Source: Lachnospiraceae bacterium FE2018 (lineage in GTDB: Bacteria > Bacillota > Clostridia > Lachnospirales > Lachnospiraceae). Taken from it: a stretch of DNA of 64,000 bases. The DNA lies in NCBI GenBank assembly GCA_000702845.1, contig JNKK01000001.1, positions 1 through 64,000 on the forward strand, written 5' to 3'. Below, one piece after another: positions 50,421 through 59,728 of this stretch. The stretch's first letter is position 1; each line of letters starts with the position of its first letter. The translations under genes and the position numbers were made by a program. Under the pieces are notes generated by a model. It did no database searches, was not told where the DNA came from, and saw nothing but the letters and a program-made list of their open reading frames with translations.

Positions 50421-53178
50421 CGCGCTTACGCGGAAGGCCGCAAAGGAATTCGCGGAGTATTGGAAGGATAAGGGCTACGAGAAGGGGGAAAGCCAAAAGT
50501 TCTGGCTCTCCCTTCTTCGTGACATCTGCGGCGTGGAGGAGCCTGAAAAATTCATTTCCTTTGAAGACCAGGTACACCTGGACAATACCAGCTTTATCGA
50601 CGGGATGATCCCGGCGACCCACGTGATGATCGAGCAGAAGGGCTCCAAAAAGGATCTGATGAAGCCGATCAAACAGTCGGACGGGACTCTGCTCACTCCC
50701 TTCCAGCAGGCAAAGCGCTATTCGGCGGAACTGCCCTATTCGCAGCGGCCCCGCTGGATCGTGACCTGTAACTTCCAGGAGTTCCATGTATACGACATGG
50801 AGCAGCCGGGCGGCACGCCGGAGGTGATCCTTCTGGAAAATCTGCCGAAGGAATACTACCGGCTTTCCTTCCTGACCCATGTTGGAAACGAGCATTTGAA
50901 GCGGGAAATGGAGGTTTCCATCGCTGCCGGCGAGATCGTTGGCCTCCTGTACGACGCTTTCCTGAAGCAGTACAAAGATCCGGAGAACGAACAGACGCTC
51001 CGGAGCCTCAACGTGCTTTGTGTGCGGCTGGTATTCTGCCTGTACGCGGAGGATGCGGGCATTTTCGGAAAGAAGGAAATGTTCCATGATTACCTGGCGG
51101 AGTTTGATACCCGGCACATGCGGAAGGCCCTGATCGAGCTGTTCCAGGTACTGGATACCCCGGTGGAGGAACGGGATCCGTACCTTGAACCGGAGCTGGC
51201 GGCCTTCCCCTATGTGAACGGAGGCCTGTTCGCAGAGGAAAATATCGAGATCCCCATGTTCACGGAGGAGATCCGGGAACTGATCCTGAAAAAGGCCAGC
51301 GATGATTTCGACTGGTCAGAGATCAGCCCCACCATCTTTGGCGCGGTCTTTGAGTCTACATTGAACCCGGAAACACGCCGGTCCGGCGGGATGCACTACA
51401 CCTCCATCGAAAACATTCACAAGGTGATCGATCCCCTGTTCTTGGATGACCTGAAGAAGCAGCTGGAAGAGATCAAGGCTGTTACCGTCACGCGGACGAG
51501 GGAGAAAAAGCTGCGGGAGTTCCAGGACCATCTGGCATCGCTCTCATTTTTGGACAGCGCAGCAGGCAGCGGAAACTTCCTTACCGAAACGTACCTCAGC
51601 ATCCGCAGGATTGAGAATGAAATCATTGCGGAGCTGCAGGGCGGGCAGATGGTCATGGGCGCGGCAACGAATCCCATCAAGGTGTCCATCAGCCAGTTCT
51701 ATGGTATCGAGATCAACGATTTTGCCGTGACCGTCGCCAAGACGGCCCTCTGGATCGCGGAAAGCCAGATGATGAAGGAGACGGAAAGCATCGTCCTGAT
51801 GAACCTGGATTTCCTGCCGCTTAAAACCAACGCGAACATCGTGGAAGGTAACGCGGTGCGGATGGACTGGAATGATGTCATCCCGAATTACAGGCTTTCA
51901 TTCCTGATGGGGAATCCGCCATTCCGAGGTGCCCGGTTCATGGATGCGAAGCAGAAAGAGGAACTGAATGCCGTCTTTTCCGGATGGAAAAATGCAGGAA
52001 ACCTCGATTATGTGAGCTGCTGGTACAAGAAAGCCGCCGATTATATGCGGGGAACCAATGTGCGCACGGCGCTTGTATCTACCAATTCCATTGCGCAGGG
52101 AGATTCCGTCGCCATTCTCTGGAAGCCGCTCTTCGAGATGGGGGTACACATCGACTTTGCGCACCGGACATTTGTCTGGGACAGCGAAGCAAAGTTGAAA
52201 GCGCATGTGCATTGTGTGATCATTGGATTCAGCATGGGGAAGGAACCGGCAGAGAAATTCATTTATACTTCCGAGAGACCGATTCCGGCAAAGCACATCA
52301 ATGCATACCTTCTGGATGCGCCGGATGCCTTTGTGGAGAGCCGGAACAAACCGCTTTGCTCTGTACCGGAGATCGGTATCGGCAATAAGCCGATTGATGA
52401 CGGGAACTATCTTTTTGAGAAGGAAGAAATGGAAGCATTCATTGAGAAGGAACCGGCCTCAAAAGAGTATTTCCATCCCTGGTACGGTTCCAGAGAGTTT
52501 ATCAATCAGTCACCGCGCTATTGCCTCTATCTTGGGAACTGCCCGCCTGATGCTTTGCGAAAAATGCCGGAAAGCATGAAACGGGTGCAGGCAGTCCGGA
52601 AGTATCGGTTAAGCAGCCCAAGTGAGGGAACAAGAAAGATTGCGGATACGCCCACAAGATTTCATGTGACAAACATGCCGGAGGGTGATTATATCGTCAT
52701 ACCGGAAGTATCCTCCCAGCGGCGGCGTTATGTGCCTATGGGATATATGACTCCCGATATTTTATGCAGTAATCTTGTAAAACTGGTTCCGAATGCATCG
52801 CTTTATCATTTTGGTATTCTGGAATCTAACGTCCATATGGCGTGGATGCGTGCGGTCTGTGGGAGGCTCAAGAGCGATTATCGTTACTCAAAGGATATCG
52901 TCTATAATAACTTCCCCTGGCCTAAGCCGACGGAAGTACAGCGAGAAAAGATCGAACAGACTGCACAGGCGATTCTGGATGCGAGAGCACTTTATTCGAA
53001 CAGCTCTCTCGCAGACTTGTATGATGAAGTTGCCATGCCGCCTGAGCTGCGGCGTGCACATCAGAACAATGACCGCGCTGTGATGCAGGCCTACGGATTC
53101 CCGATCAAGGGATTCACGGAAGCGGACTGTGTGGCAGAACTGATGAAACTGTACCAGGCACTTACAGAGAAAGCGTAA
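50413..53178 (+). CDS. MmeI-like single-chain restriction-modification enzyme
   Basis: The about 921-aa protein combines restriction and modification. The N-terminal nuclease-like motif IDGMIPATHVMIEQKGSK has Asp63, Glu74 and Lys76 (a D-x10-ExK variant). A helical linker (about 150-330), SAM motif I DSAAGSGNFLTETYL (Asp381) and catalytic motif NPPF (Asn501) follow. The target-recognition region ends NNFPWPKP. This is the plan of MmeI-type (type IIL) enzymes and related BREX/DISARM-type methylases; the nuclease motif favours MmeI. ATG 50413 overlaps the PIN toxin gene, giving coupled translation. Confidence 0.85.
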   Translation: MNDALTRKAAKEFAEYWKDKGYEKGESQKFWLSLLRDICGVEEPEKFISFEDQVHLDNTSFIDGMIPATHVMIEQKGSKKDLMKPIKQSDGTLLTPFQQAKRYSAELPYSQRPRWIVTCNFQEFHVYDMEQPGGTPEVILLENLPKEYYRLSFLTHVGNEHLKREMEVSIAAGEIVGLLYDAFLKQYKDPENEQTLRSLNVLCVRLVFCLYAEDAGIFGKKEMFHDYLAEFDTRHMRKALIELFQVLDTPVEERDPYLEPELAAFPYVNGGLFAEENIEIPMFTEEIRELILKKASDDFDWSEISPTIFGAVFESTLNPETRRSGGMHYTSIENIHKVIDPLFLDDLKKQLEEIKAVTVTRTREKKLREFQDHLASLSFLDSAAGSGNFLTETYLSIRRIENEIIAELQGGQMVMGAATNPIKVSISQFYGIEINDFAVTVAKTALWIAESQMMKETESIVLMNLDFLPLKTNANIVEGNAVRMDWNDVIPNYRLSFLMGNPPFRGARFMDAKQKEELNAVFSGWKNAGNLDYVSCWYKKAADYMRGTNVRTALVSTNSIAQGDSVAILWKPLFEMGVHIDFAHRTFVWDSEAKLKAHVHCVIIGFSMGKEPAEKFIYTSERPIPAKHINAYLLDAPDAFVESRNKPLCSVPEIGIGNKPIDDGNYLFEKEEMEAFIEKEPASKEYFHPWYGSREFINQSPRYCLYLGNCPPDALRKMPESMKRVQAVRKYRLSSPSEGTRKIADTPTRFHVTNMPEGDYIVIPEVSSQRRRYVPMGYMTPDILCSNLVKLVPNASLYHFGILESNVHMAWMRAVCGRLKSDYRYSKDIVYNNFPWPKPTEVQREKIEQTAQAILDARALYSNSSLADLYDEVAMPPELRRAHQNNDRAVMQAYGFPIKGFTEADCVAELMKLYQALTEKA

Positions 53179-53956
53179 ATCATCCAGCGGGTCAAAATGA
53201 TCCGCGGACAAATCTGTAGCAAAACAGATTTGCAAAACAATATCATAATGGCCAAAGCAAAGGCGACCAACCGTAGTCGAAAGACGAAAGCTGGTCGTTT
53301 TTGTTTTGCCCGTTAGACGGGACCGGGTGCATCCGGTTCCGCCATCGCGGTGATGCACCGCCGCGATGGAAAGAGGCGAAGCGCCATTGCCTGCCGGCAG
53401 CCAGCCGGTTTTGCAATGGAAGGGAGCCGATACAGCCGGAGGACAGCCATGCTTTCGACGGGAAGCGTGGATGGATGCCGACTGATTTTTTCCGAAGCGG
53501 AAGAACCGCCCATTCGCGGGACGGAAGCTTTGGGAAAACCGGGGAAACGGAAAGAATCCGCTGCGGGCAAGAGCGGAGGATTTCTGTTTTGCCGGGGCAG
53601 GGGTCAAGGGGAATGCAATGCCCATTGTCAGGGGTGCTGGGGGTGAAACTTCCGGCACGGGTCAAGGGCGGCAAACCCTTGTCTGGGTGCAGGGACGACG
53701 TGCCCTGCTCCGGGTCGAGGGCGGAAAGCCCCGCCCAGTAGGGTTGCTGTTTACGGCAGCCCTTACTGGGTATTACCTGCCGAAAATGTCTCACATAACC
53801 CCCGGGTTCATGAGGCAGGAGCATTTGAAAAAACACCAGAACCGAAAAAAAGGAAACCATGGTTTCAGGAAAAATGCAGAAAACTCAGTGAAACGGAAAA
53901 CAGAAAACTTGCAAAGAACGAAATAAGAAAAAATCAGAAAGGACGGTGATGACCAT
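53179..53956. other. GC-rich non-coding region upstream of relaxase
   Basis: This 778-bp segment has several open frames on both strands, but none has a plausible start signal, a family pattern or a steady codon bias. It holds a 9-bp perfect hairpin (CCATCGCGG at 53342-53350, CCGCGATGG at 53361-53369), repeated GGGTCAAGGGC/GGGTCGAGGGC-type motifs (about 53607, 53658, 53711) and a candidate oriT. A relaxosome gene (MobC) is expected here in related elements, but I cannot find one. Confidence 0.55.
53734..53770. other. oriT: Candidate oriT inverted repeat
   Basis: CCCAGTAGGGTTGCTG is followed by TTTACGG and CAGCCCTTACTGGG: an imperfect 14-16-bp inverted repeat with a small loop, then TATTACC. 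It lies 186 bp upstream of the relaxase start, the expected position and form for the transfer origin. This is inferred from location and structure only; the nic site is not identified. Confidence 0.5.
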
Positions 53957-55204
53957 ATGCGGCTGACCAGGCACAACGGCCGAGCGGGGAAATTCGGAAC
54001 CTATAACCCGAAGCACAATGACCGGCAGTTCAATGTAGAGCACAGTGAGCATATCGATCCCACCCGGACAAAGTTCAATATCTATTTTGACTGCTATACA
54101 GGATACCGGGGAAATGGATTTCCGGATCGGGATCCGGAGAGCATCATCAGTTTTAAAGAGATCGAGCGGATGTATTACGCAGAGAACTACGGTGATTTTC
54201 TGGATGGGCAGAACCGCAGGAATGAGGCACACGGCCACGCGAACCGGAACCGCACGGTGGAGGACCTGCTGGTGAACAAAACAACCTGTCCGGAGGAGAC
54301 TGTCTATCAGATTGGCACGATCGACGAGAATGTTTCCGAAGATGTTCTCTTCAACATTGTGACGGATTTTCTGGCGGAGTTCACGCGGCGCTTCGGTTCC
54401 CATGTCCACATCCTGGATTTCGCCCTGCACTGTGATGAGGGCACGCCGCACATTCAGGAGCGCCATGTCTTTGACGCTTTGAACCAGTATGGCGAATTGT
54501 GCCCGCAGCAGGAAAAGGCATTGGAGGAACTGGGCTTTGAGCTTCCGCATCCGGATAAGCCCAAATCGAAATATAACCGCCGGAAGAATGTCTTCGACGC
54601 AGCCTGCCGGGAGATGCTCTTTGACATTACGGAACGATACGGACTGCATCTGGACCGGGAGCCATCCTATGGCGGACGGGCGTATCTGGAAAAACAGGAT
54701 TATATCCTGATGAAGCAGAAGGAAAAGCTGGCCGTACAGGAAAAGCAGATCGAACAGAAAGAATCCGAACTGGAGGAGCTTTCCATCCGGATCGATGATG
54801 TGGAGACACTGATCGACGAGGTGGCAGAGACAGCGTATGGCAAAGCGGTTGAGACGGTCACGGAGCGGGTGCAGGAGGAGACGCATAATGCGGACTTTGA
54901 GCTGATCCGGGACTATGAAAAAGAGATCATGCGCAGCAACTCCCTTACGGATAAGGGCATGTCGTTTGCGCACCAGATCCTCTCCGGCCTGAAGAAAAAA
55001 TTCAGGGGAATGACGGCGGCGATCACAGAAAAACTGAAAGGGATTTTGAAGGATCCGGCAGTTAAAGCGGAGCAGCTTAAGCCGATCCGGGAAAAGACGA
55101 AAGCCTCAGTCCTTGATAAGCTCCACCGGGCCGACGCGGAGCTGAAAGCCCGCAGGTCGGACCAGCCGGAAGGGAAGAAAAGGAACCGGGGTATGGAGCT
55201 GTAA
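53957..55204 (+). CDS. Mob_Pre/MobV-like relaxase
   Basis: The 415-aa protein begins MRLTRHNGRAGKFGTYNPKHN. It contains HIDPTRTKFNIYFD and a histidine motif FALHCDEGTPHIQERHVF similar to the H-x-DE-x-TPH pattern of plasmid mobilisation/recombination relaxases. A coiled-coil C-terminal part (about 250-390) is rich in Glu/Lys. It would nick at the upstream oriT and start transfer using a helper T4SS. ATG 53957 follows AAAGGACGGTGATG. Primase and helicase genes follow. Confidence 0.8.
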   Translation: MRLTRHNGRAGKFGTYNPKHNDRQFNVEHSEHIDPTRTKFNIYFDCYTGYRGNGFPDRDPESIISFKEIERMYYAENYGDFLDGQNRRNEAHGHANRNRTVEDLLVNKTTCPEETVYQIGTIDENVSEDVLFNIVTDFLAEFTRRFGSHVHILDFALHCDEGTPHIQERHVFDALNQYGELCPQQEKALEELGFELPHPDKPKSKYNRRKNVFDAACREMLFDITERYGLHLDREPSYGGRAYLEKQDYILMKQKEKLAVQEKQIEQKESELEELSIRIDDVETLIDEVAETAYGKAVETVTERVQEETHNADFELIRDYEKEIMRSNSLTDKGMSFAHQILSGLKKKFRGMTAAITEKLKGILKDPAVKAEQLKPIREKTKASVLDKLHRADAELKARRSDQPEGKKRNRGMEL

Positions 55205-55357
55205 GTCGAAATCATTTTTACCAAAGGCAGTCGGAAACCGCATTGGGTCATTTTGACCCAATGTGGTCCGAAGAAAAGATAATTCTCACAGTTTTGACAG
55301 GGGTAACAGGCAAAGGCATCTCCGAAACGGGGACCCCTTTGTCGGAAAGGAAATGGC

Positions 55358-56023
55358 ATGAACGTATTTCAAGCGGTGAAGGAATCCGTCAGCACGAGGA
55401 AGGCGGCGGAAGCATATGGAATCAGAGTTAATCGGAACGGGATGGCGTGCTGCCCGTTCCATGATGATCACACGCCGAGCCTGAAGCTGGATCAGCGGTA
55501 TCACTGTTTCGGCTGCGGTGCGGATGGCGATGTAATCGATTTTACTGCAAAGCTCTTTGGGACCGGAAAGAAGGAGGCGGCTGTGAAGCTTTCCTCGGAT
55601 TTCGGCATTTTCTATGACGATGGAAGAATGTCAGAATCGGACGGAAAGAGCAATGCAAAAGGCAGAAAAAAGAAAGTTCGAAAGTTTTCCCCGGAGTATC
55701 GTTTTGCGGAAACGGAACGGTGTTTCTTCCGCATTCTGACGGATTATTACCATCTGCTTTGCAGGTGGCGGGAGGAGGACGCGCCGAAGACCCCGGAGGA
55801 GGAATGGGGCCGGCGTTTTACCGACTCCCTGCGGGACATGACGCTGGTGGAGTACCTGATGGATACGATGCTCACCGGCACGCTGGAGGAAAAGATCGAC
55901 CTGATGAACGGATACAGAGAGAAGGTGAAGGAATATGAGCGAATCCTTGAAGAAGATTCCGGCGGAGAAACTGGAAGCGCTGGAGGAGACGATGGCGGCA
56001 TTCGGGCAGGCCGCGCCGCCTGA
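55358..56023 (+). CDS. CHC2 zinc-finger primase-like protein
   Basis: The 221-aa protein begins MNVFQAVKESVSTRKAAEAYG and has the CHC2 motif: CCPFHDDHTPSLKL, then YHCFGCGADGDVIDF. This is the DNA-binding zinc site of DnaG-type primases. The TOPRIM catalytic domain is absent, so it works as a partial primase or a loader with the helicase-like protein, whose gene overlaps its 3' end by 89 bp. The C-terminal part is helical. Confidence 0.85.
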   Translation: MNVFQAVKESVSTRKAAEAYGIRVNRNGMACCPFHDDHTPSLKLDQRYHCFGCGADGDVIDFTAKLFGTGKKEAAVKLSSDFGIFYDDGRMSESDGKSNAKGRKKKVRKFSPEYRFAETERCFFRILTDYYHLLCRWREEDAPKTPEEEWGRRFTDSLRDMTLVEYLMDTMLTGTLEEKIDLMNGYREKVKEYERILEEDSGGETGSAGGDDGGIRAGRAA

Positions 56024-57317
56024 CTGGTTCGACGGAAGCAGCGTGGACGAGATCGCTTTCAGCGAATATGTGCTGTATAAGCATCCGATGCGCTGCATCC
56101 ATGACCGGCTCTATGACATTGACGGCCTGCTCAGCGACGCGGCGGTGCAGAGTGAGATCCTGGAATATGTCCGCCCTTATGTAAAAAGCAATGTAGCGAA
56201 AAATGTGGAGAAGTACCTGAACGCCCTGAAGCTTGCGGCGTACTGCCCGGAGCTCCCGATCCAGGAGGACCGGATCCATTTCCAGAACGGAACCTATTTC
56301 ATAGAAGACCGCCGGTTTACGCCGGAAAAGGAATTCTGCCTGAATCGCCTGCCGGTCAGGTATGACCCGGAGGCACCGGTTCCGGAGAGGTGGTTGAAGT
56401 TCCTAGGGGAACTCCTCTATCCGGAGGACATCCCGACCCTGCAGGAATTTATGGGCTATACTCTTCTCCCCTCCAACAAGGGACAAAAGATGATGATCAT
56501 CATCGGAAACGGCGGCGAGGGAAAATCCCGGATCGGGCGTGTCCTGCGGGCGATCCTCGGGGACAACATGAACACGACCGCCATTGACAAGCTCTCCAAA
56601 GACAAGTTCTGCCGGGCGGATCAGGAGGGGAAGCTTTTGATGCTGGATGACGATATGAAACTGCAAGCCCTTGACGATACCAACATCCTGAAGGCCATCA
56701 TCACCATGGAGGACAAAATGGATCTGGAACGGAAAAATATGCAGAGCTATCAGGGTTTTCTGTATGTCCGCCTGCTGGGCCTGGGCAACGGATCCCTTTC
56801 TGCTCTTTATGACCGGTCAGACGGGTTTTACCGGCGGCAGATCGTGCTGAATGTCCGTGAGAAGGACGCGGGCCGGGTGGATGACCGCAGGCTCGGAGAG
56901 AAGCTCCGGGCGGAGGCAGAGGGGATCCTTTTGTGGGAGCTGGAAGGCCTGCACCGCCTGCTTGCAAACGATTATGCATTTACGATCAGCGACCGCGCCG
57001 CAGGCAATATCGAGGAGGCGAAGAAGGAGGACAACAACATCCTCGATTTCCTGGCGTCAGAGGGTTATGTACGGTTCGAGCAGAACACCCATGCCACCTC
57101 CCGGCAGCTCTATACGGCCTACCGGAGGTGGTGCGATGACAACGTGGAAAAGCCCTTCGCGGAGAAAACCTTTACCGGGTATCTCCGGAAGAACGAGGAA
57201 CGGCTGAAGCTGAAATATACGCAGAACATCCAGACGGGCGGCGGGAAAACGGCGCGGGGCTATATTGGGATCCATGTGCAGATCAATACGGATGCGCCTG
57301 GCCAGTATCATTTTTAA
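55935..57317 (+). CDS. Phage/plasmid SF3-type helicase-primase protein
   Basis: The 460-aa protein has a helical N-terminal D5-like region, then Walker A IGNGGEGKSRIG, Walker B KLLMLDDDMK and LLGLGNGSLSALYD-type motifs of superfamily 3 helicases (DUF5906/D5 family). A winged-helix-like end follows (TSRQLYTAYRRWCDDNVEKPF). It would unwind element DNA during replication or transfer. The start ATG 55935 lies inside the primase gene in another frame, typical of compact replication modules. Confidence 0.85.
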   Translation: MSESLKKIPAEKLEALEETMAAFGQAAPPDWFDGSSVDEIAFSEYVLYKHPMRCIHDRLYDIDGLLSDAAVQSEILEYVRPYVKSNVAKNVEKYLNALKLAAYCPELPIQEDRIHFQNGTYFIEDRRFTPEKEFCLNRLPVRYDPEAPVPERWLKFLGELLYPEDIPTLQEFMGYTLLPSNKGQKMMIIIGNGGEGKSRIGRVLRAILGDNMNTTAIDKLSKDKFCRADQEGKLLMLDDDMKLQALDDTNILKAIITMEDKMDLERKNMQSYQGFLYVRLLGLGNGSLSALYDRSDGFYRRQIVLNVREKDAGRVDDRRLGEKLRAEAEGILLWELEGLHRLLANDYAFTISDRAAGNIEEAKKEDNNILDFLASEGYVRFEQNTHATSRQLYTAYRRWCDDNVEKPFAEKTFTGYLRKNEERLKLKYTQNIQTGGGKTARGYIGIHVQINTDAPGQYHF

Positions 57318-57659
57318 TGGCGAAGGCATCCTGCCGGAGAATGGCGACGGATTCGGTTCATAAGGAAAGGCCAGACGGATAGACACAGGATCTGTACGTT
57401 TACCACGCCATATGGAAGAAAAATGAATCATTATGATTTCTGATTTGTATTTGAAAACAAGTGTCTATGTGTCTAAACCGTTGATTTTACTGGAAGAAAA
57501 GCTGTTTTTCATCTGTCCGGCATTTGCGGATGATGTGCATGGGAGTGGAAAAAACGAGGACGGCCACCTTCACCATGACAGGCATCCGGACATGCCCGGG
57601 CTGAAAGCCGTCGGTTCAGACGGCTGGGACAACAGGCAAAGACGCAATGGGAGGTATTT
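57318..57659. other. 342-bp intergenic region without recognised gene
   Basis: Between the helicase gene and the small tnpW-like gene there is one open frame (57433-57747), but it overlaps the next gene and has no family pattern. I see a repeated GTGTCTATGTGTCTAAAC and no clear hairpin. A promoter for the small gene is likely here, with GGGAGGTATTT just before 57660. Confidence 0.5.
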
Positions 57660-57890
57660 ATGGCAAAGATTATCAATATGCAGGAGGCACGGCAGAAGGC
57701 TTCCGGGCCTGCCGGGGGAAGGAAGCAGAAGGTGCGGTTTATCGTAAGCCGCGAGTTCGTCGGTCATCAGACGATGGAGGATGCATTCTCCCGGCTGATC
57801 GAACGGCGCACAGAGGAACAGTATGGCAGATGGCGTGACGGGCGGGAGGCATATCCGGAGGAAGGACAGGCCCTTTTGAAAGCCGGGTGA
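57660..57890 (+). CDS. Small TnpW-like transposon protein
   Basis: The 76-aa protein MAKIINMQEARQKASG... has KVRFIVSREFVGHQTMEDAFSRLIERR, a strand-helix pattern resembling the TnpW family of Tn4451-like elements. The resemblance is partial, so the name is tentative. It stands right before tnpX, as expected for tnpW on a circular map. GGGAGG precedes the start. Confidence 0.55.
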   Translation: MAKIINMQEARQKASGPAGGRKQKVRFIVSREFVGHQTMEDAFSRLIERRTEEQYGRWRDGREAYPEEGQALLKAG

Positions 57891-57994
57891 CCGGGTTATT
57901 CAGGATGCCTAATGCCGGGACCGTAAGAAAGAAACGAAAGTTCGAAACCGGCGCAAATGCGCCGCTTTCTGACCGGAGAAAGCGCAGAAACAGA

Positions 57995-58039
57995 TTGAAT
58001 TACAGGCGGGGACATGGTAGTATACTTCTATCGTGTCCC
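57995..58039 (+). promoter_or_regulatory. Promoter with palindromic operator before tnpX
   Basis: TTGAAT (57995-58000), a 17-bp spacer and TAGTAT (58018-58023) form a promoter. An imperfect palindrome with arms GGGACA (58009-58014) and TGTCCC (58034-58039) overlaps the -10, so a bound regulator would block transcription of the recombinase gene. Confidence 0.55.
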
Positions 58040-58058
58040 TGTTCGTTATGGAGGTATC

Positions 58059-59723
58059 ATGATGAACAGGAAGAAAAAACCTATCCGGCAGGTCACTGCC
58101 ATCTATTGCAGGCTTTCCCTTGAAGACGGCCGGGATAATGAGAGTATGAGCATCAGCAACCAGAAGCTCCTGTTATCCGACTACGCTGAGAAAAACGACC
58201 TTATACCCTACGAATACTATGTTGACGACGGCTATACCGGGAGGAACTTTAACCGTCCGGGTTTTCAGCGTATGCTCTCCGACATCGAAGCGGGTACGGT
58301 GGGAACGGTCCTGACCAAGGATCTCAGCCGCCTCGGGCGTAACTACATCGAGGCCGGCAGCTATATCGAAATCTATTTTCCCAAACATAACATCCGTTAT
58401 ATCGCGGTCAATGACGGCTATGACAGCGCGAACCAGCAGAACGACCAGGTCATGGATGTCACGCCGTTCAAAAACATCCTGAACGACATGTACAGCCGTG
58501 ACATTTCCCGGAAGGTGGCCGCCGGGAAGATGGTGCTCTCCCGCCAGGGAAAGTTTGTCGGCGGGCAGCCGCCGATGGGCCTTAAGCAGGATCCTGACAA
58601 CCAGGGCCATCTCATTATTGATCCGGAAACCGCGCCGGTGATTCGCCATATTTATGATCTGGCGCTGGAAGGAAACGGCTGCATGAAGATCAGCAAGATC
58701 CTGATGGAGGAACGAGTCCCGCTCACAAGGATCAAGCCTACAACTTTGACAGATGAGGGCTATTACTATTGGGGGTGTTCCCGGATCTCAAGTATTCTCC
58801 GCAATCCGATCTACAAAGGGGCGCATGTCGTATGCAAGACGCATCAGAAAGGCATCCGCTCCAACACCTACAACATCATTCCCCCTAAGGAAAGGGAGGT
58901 TCTTGAGGACTGCCACGAAGCAATCATTCCAAAGGAAGACTGGGACCGGGTCCAGCAGATCATTGACCACAGGCCGCCGATCATGAAGGGGCAACCCAGC
59001 CCCTTCTATAACCTTTTCCATGGCCTCTTGTACTGTGCGGACTGCGGCAAGTCCATGCAGGCGCGGTATGAGAAGGTCGGGAGGAAGGATGTGAACCGCA
59101 CCACCAAGGAAAAGCGGGAGCCGATCGACAAAACGTACTATATTTGTCAGACGTACAATCGCCTCGGCTGCAAGGTCTGCCCCAGCCATAAGATTGAGGC
59201 CAGGGCCCTTTACAACCTTGTTCTTACGGACATCCAGGAGCTGACGGCACAGGTGATCCGGGATGAGGATGCCTTTTACGGGCGGCTCGCGAAAAGGCTG
59301 GAGAACAGATATCAGACGGACGCGTCTTCTCTTCAGAGGGAACTGAACCGCCTGATGGCAAGAAATCAGGAGATCGACGATACCTTTCTCTCCCTCTATA
59401 CGGATAAGTCCAAGGGGATCCTGACGGAGCAGCGGTTTTTGAAGCTGACTGTGGCGATGGAGAACGAACAGAAGGAAAACAACGGGCGCATTGCCGAGAT
59501 CCAGGCTTTGCTGCGGGATTCCATTGATCAGGAGAGTGATATCCGGCAGTTTATCACGGAAATCCGCCAGTATGAGGCCATCACGGAGCTGAATGAAGGG
59601 ATCTTAAACCACTTGATTGACAAGATCATGATCGGGGATGTGAAGAAGGTAAACGGAGAAAAGGTACAGGAGGTGCGGATTTTTTATAACTTTGTGGGTG
59701 AAGTCGCGGAAACGGTGGTGTAG
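58059..59723 (+). CDS. TnpX-type large serine recombinase
   Basis: The about 554-aa protein has a catalytic domain with AIYCRLSLEDG (Ser20), a recombinase domain (about 165-290) and a zinc ribbon (LLYCADCGKSM ... CKVCPSHKI). A coiled coil (about 420-480) and a C-terminal VRIFYNFVGE strand follow. This is the standard TnpX/CcrB-like plan without extra domains, unlike the relative at 36212. It would excise and insert the transposon through GA-type crossover sites. ATG 58059 or 58062 follows GGAGGTATC. Confidence 0.92.
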   Translation: MMNRKKKPIRQVTAIYCRLSLEDGRDNESMSISNQKLLLSDYAEKNDLIPYEYYVDDGYTGRNFNRPGFQRMLSDIEAGTVGTVLTKDLSRLGRNYIEAGSYIEIYFPKHNIRYIAVNDGYDSANQQNDQVMDVTPFKNILNDMYSRDISRKVAAGKMVLSRQGKFVGGQPPMGLKQDPDNQGHLIIDPETAPVIRHIYDLALEGNGCMKISKILMEERVPLTRIKPTTLTDEGYYYWGCSRISSILRNPIYKGAHVVCKTHQKGIRSNTYNIIPPKEREVLEDCHEAIIPKEDWDRVQQIIDHRPPIMKGQPSPFYNLFHGLLYCADCGKSMQARYEKVGRKDVNRTTKEKREPIDKTYYICQTYNRLGCKVCPSHKIEARALYNLVLTDIQELTAQVIRDEDAFYGRLAKRLENRYQTDASSLQRELNRLMARNQEIDDTFLSLYTDKSKGILTEQRFLKLTVAMENEQKENNGRIAEIQALLRDSIDQESDIRQFITEIRQYEAITELNEGILNHLIDKIMIGDVKKVNGEKVQEVRIFYNFVGEVAETVV

Positions 59724-59728
59724 AAAAC

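Noticed and set aside
50413-53178. BREX PglX methyltransferase
   Set aside because: The methylase core would fit, but no other BREX gene is present, and the N-terminal D-x10-ExK nuclease motif points to an MmeI-like self-contained enzyme.
53301-53741. 146-aa plus-strand frame upstream of the relaxase (and the overlapping minus-strand 205-aa frame)
   Set aside because: Several frames on both strands are open because of the GC-rich composition. None has a start signal or family pattern, and hairpins fill the region.
53618-53926. 102-aa frame as a possible MobC relaxosome protein
   Set aside because: It begins inside the hairpin region, has no ribbon-helix-helix pattern and no ribosome-binding site. 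Only its basic tail would be compatible.
57433-57747. 104-aa frame between the helicase and tnpW-like genes
   Set aside because: It overlaps the better-supported small gene at 57660, lacks a ribosome-binding site and has an irregular composition at its end.
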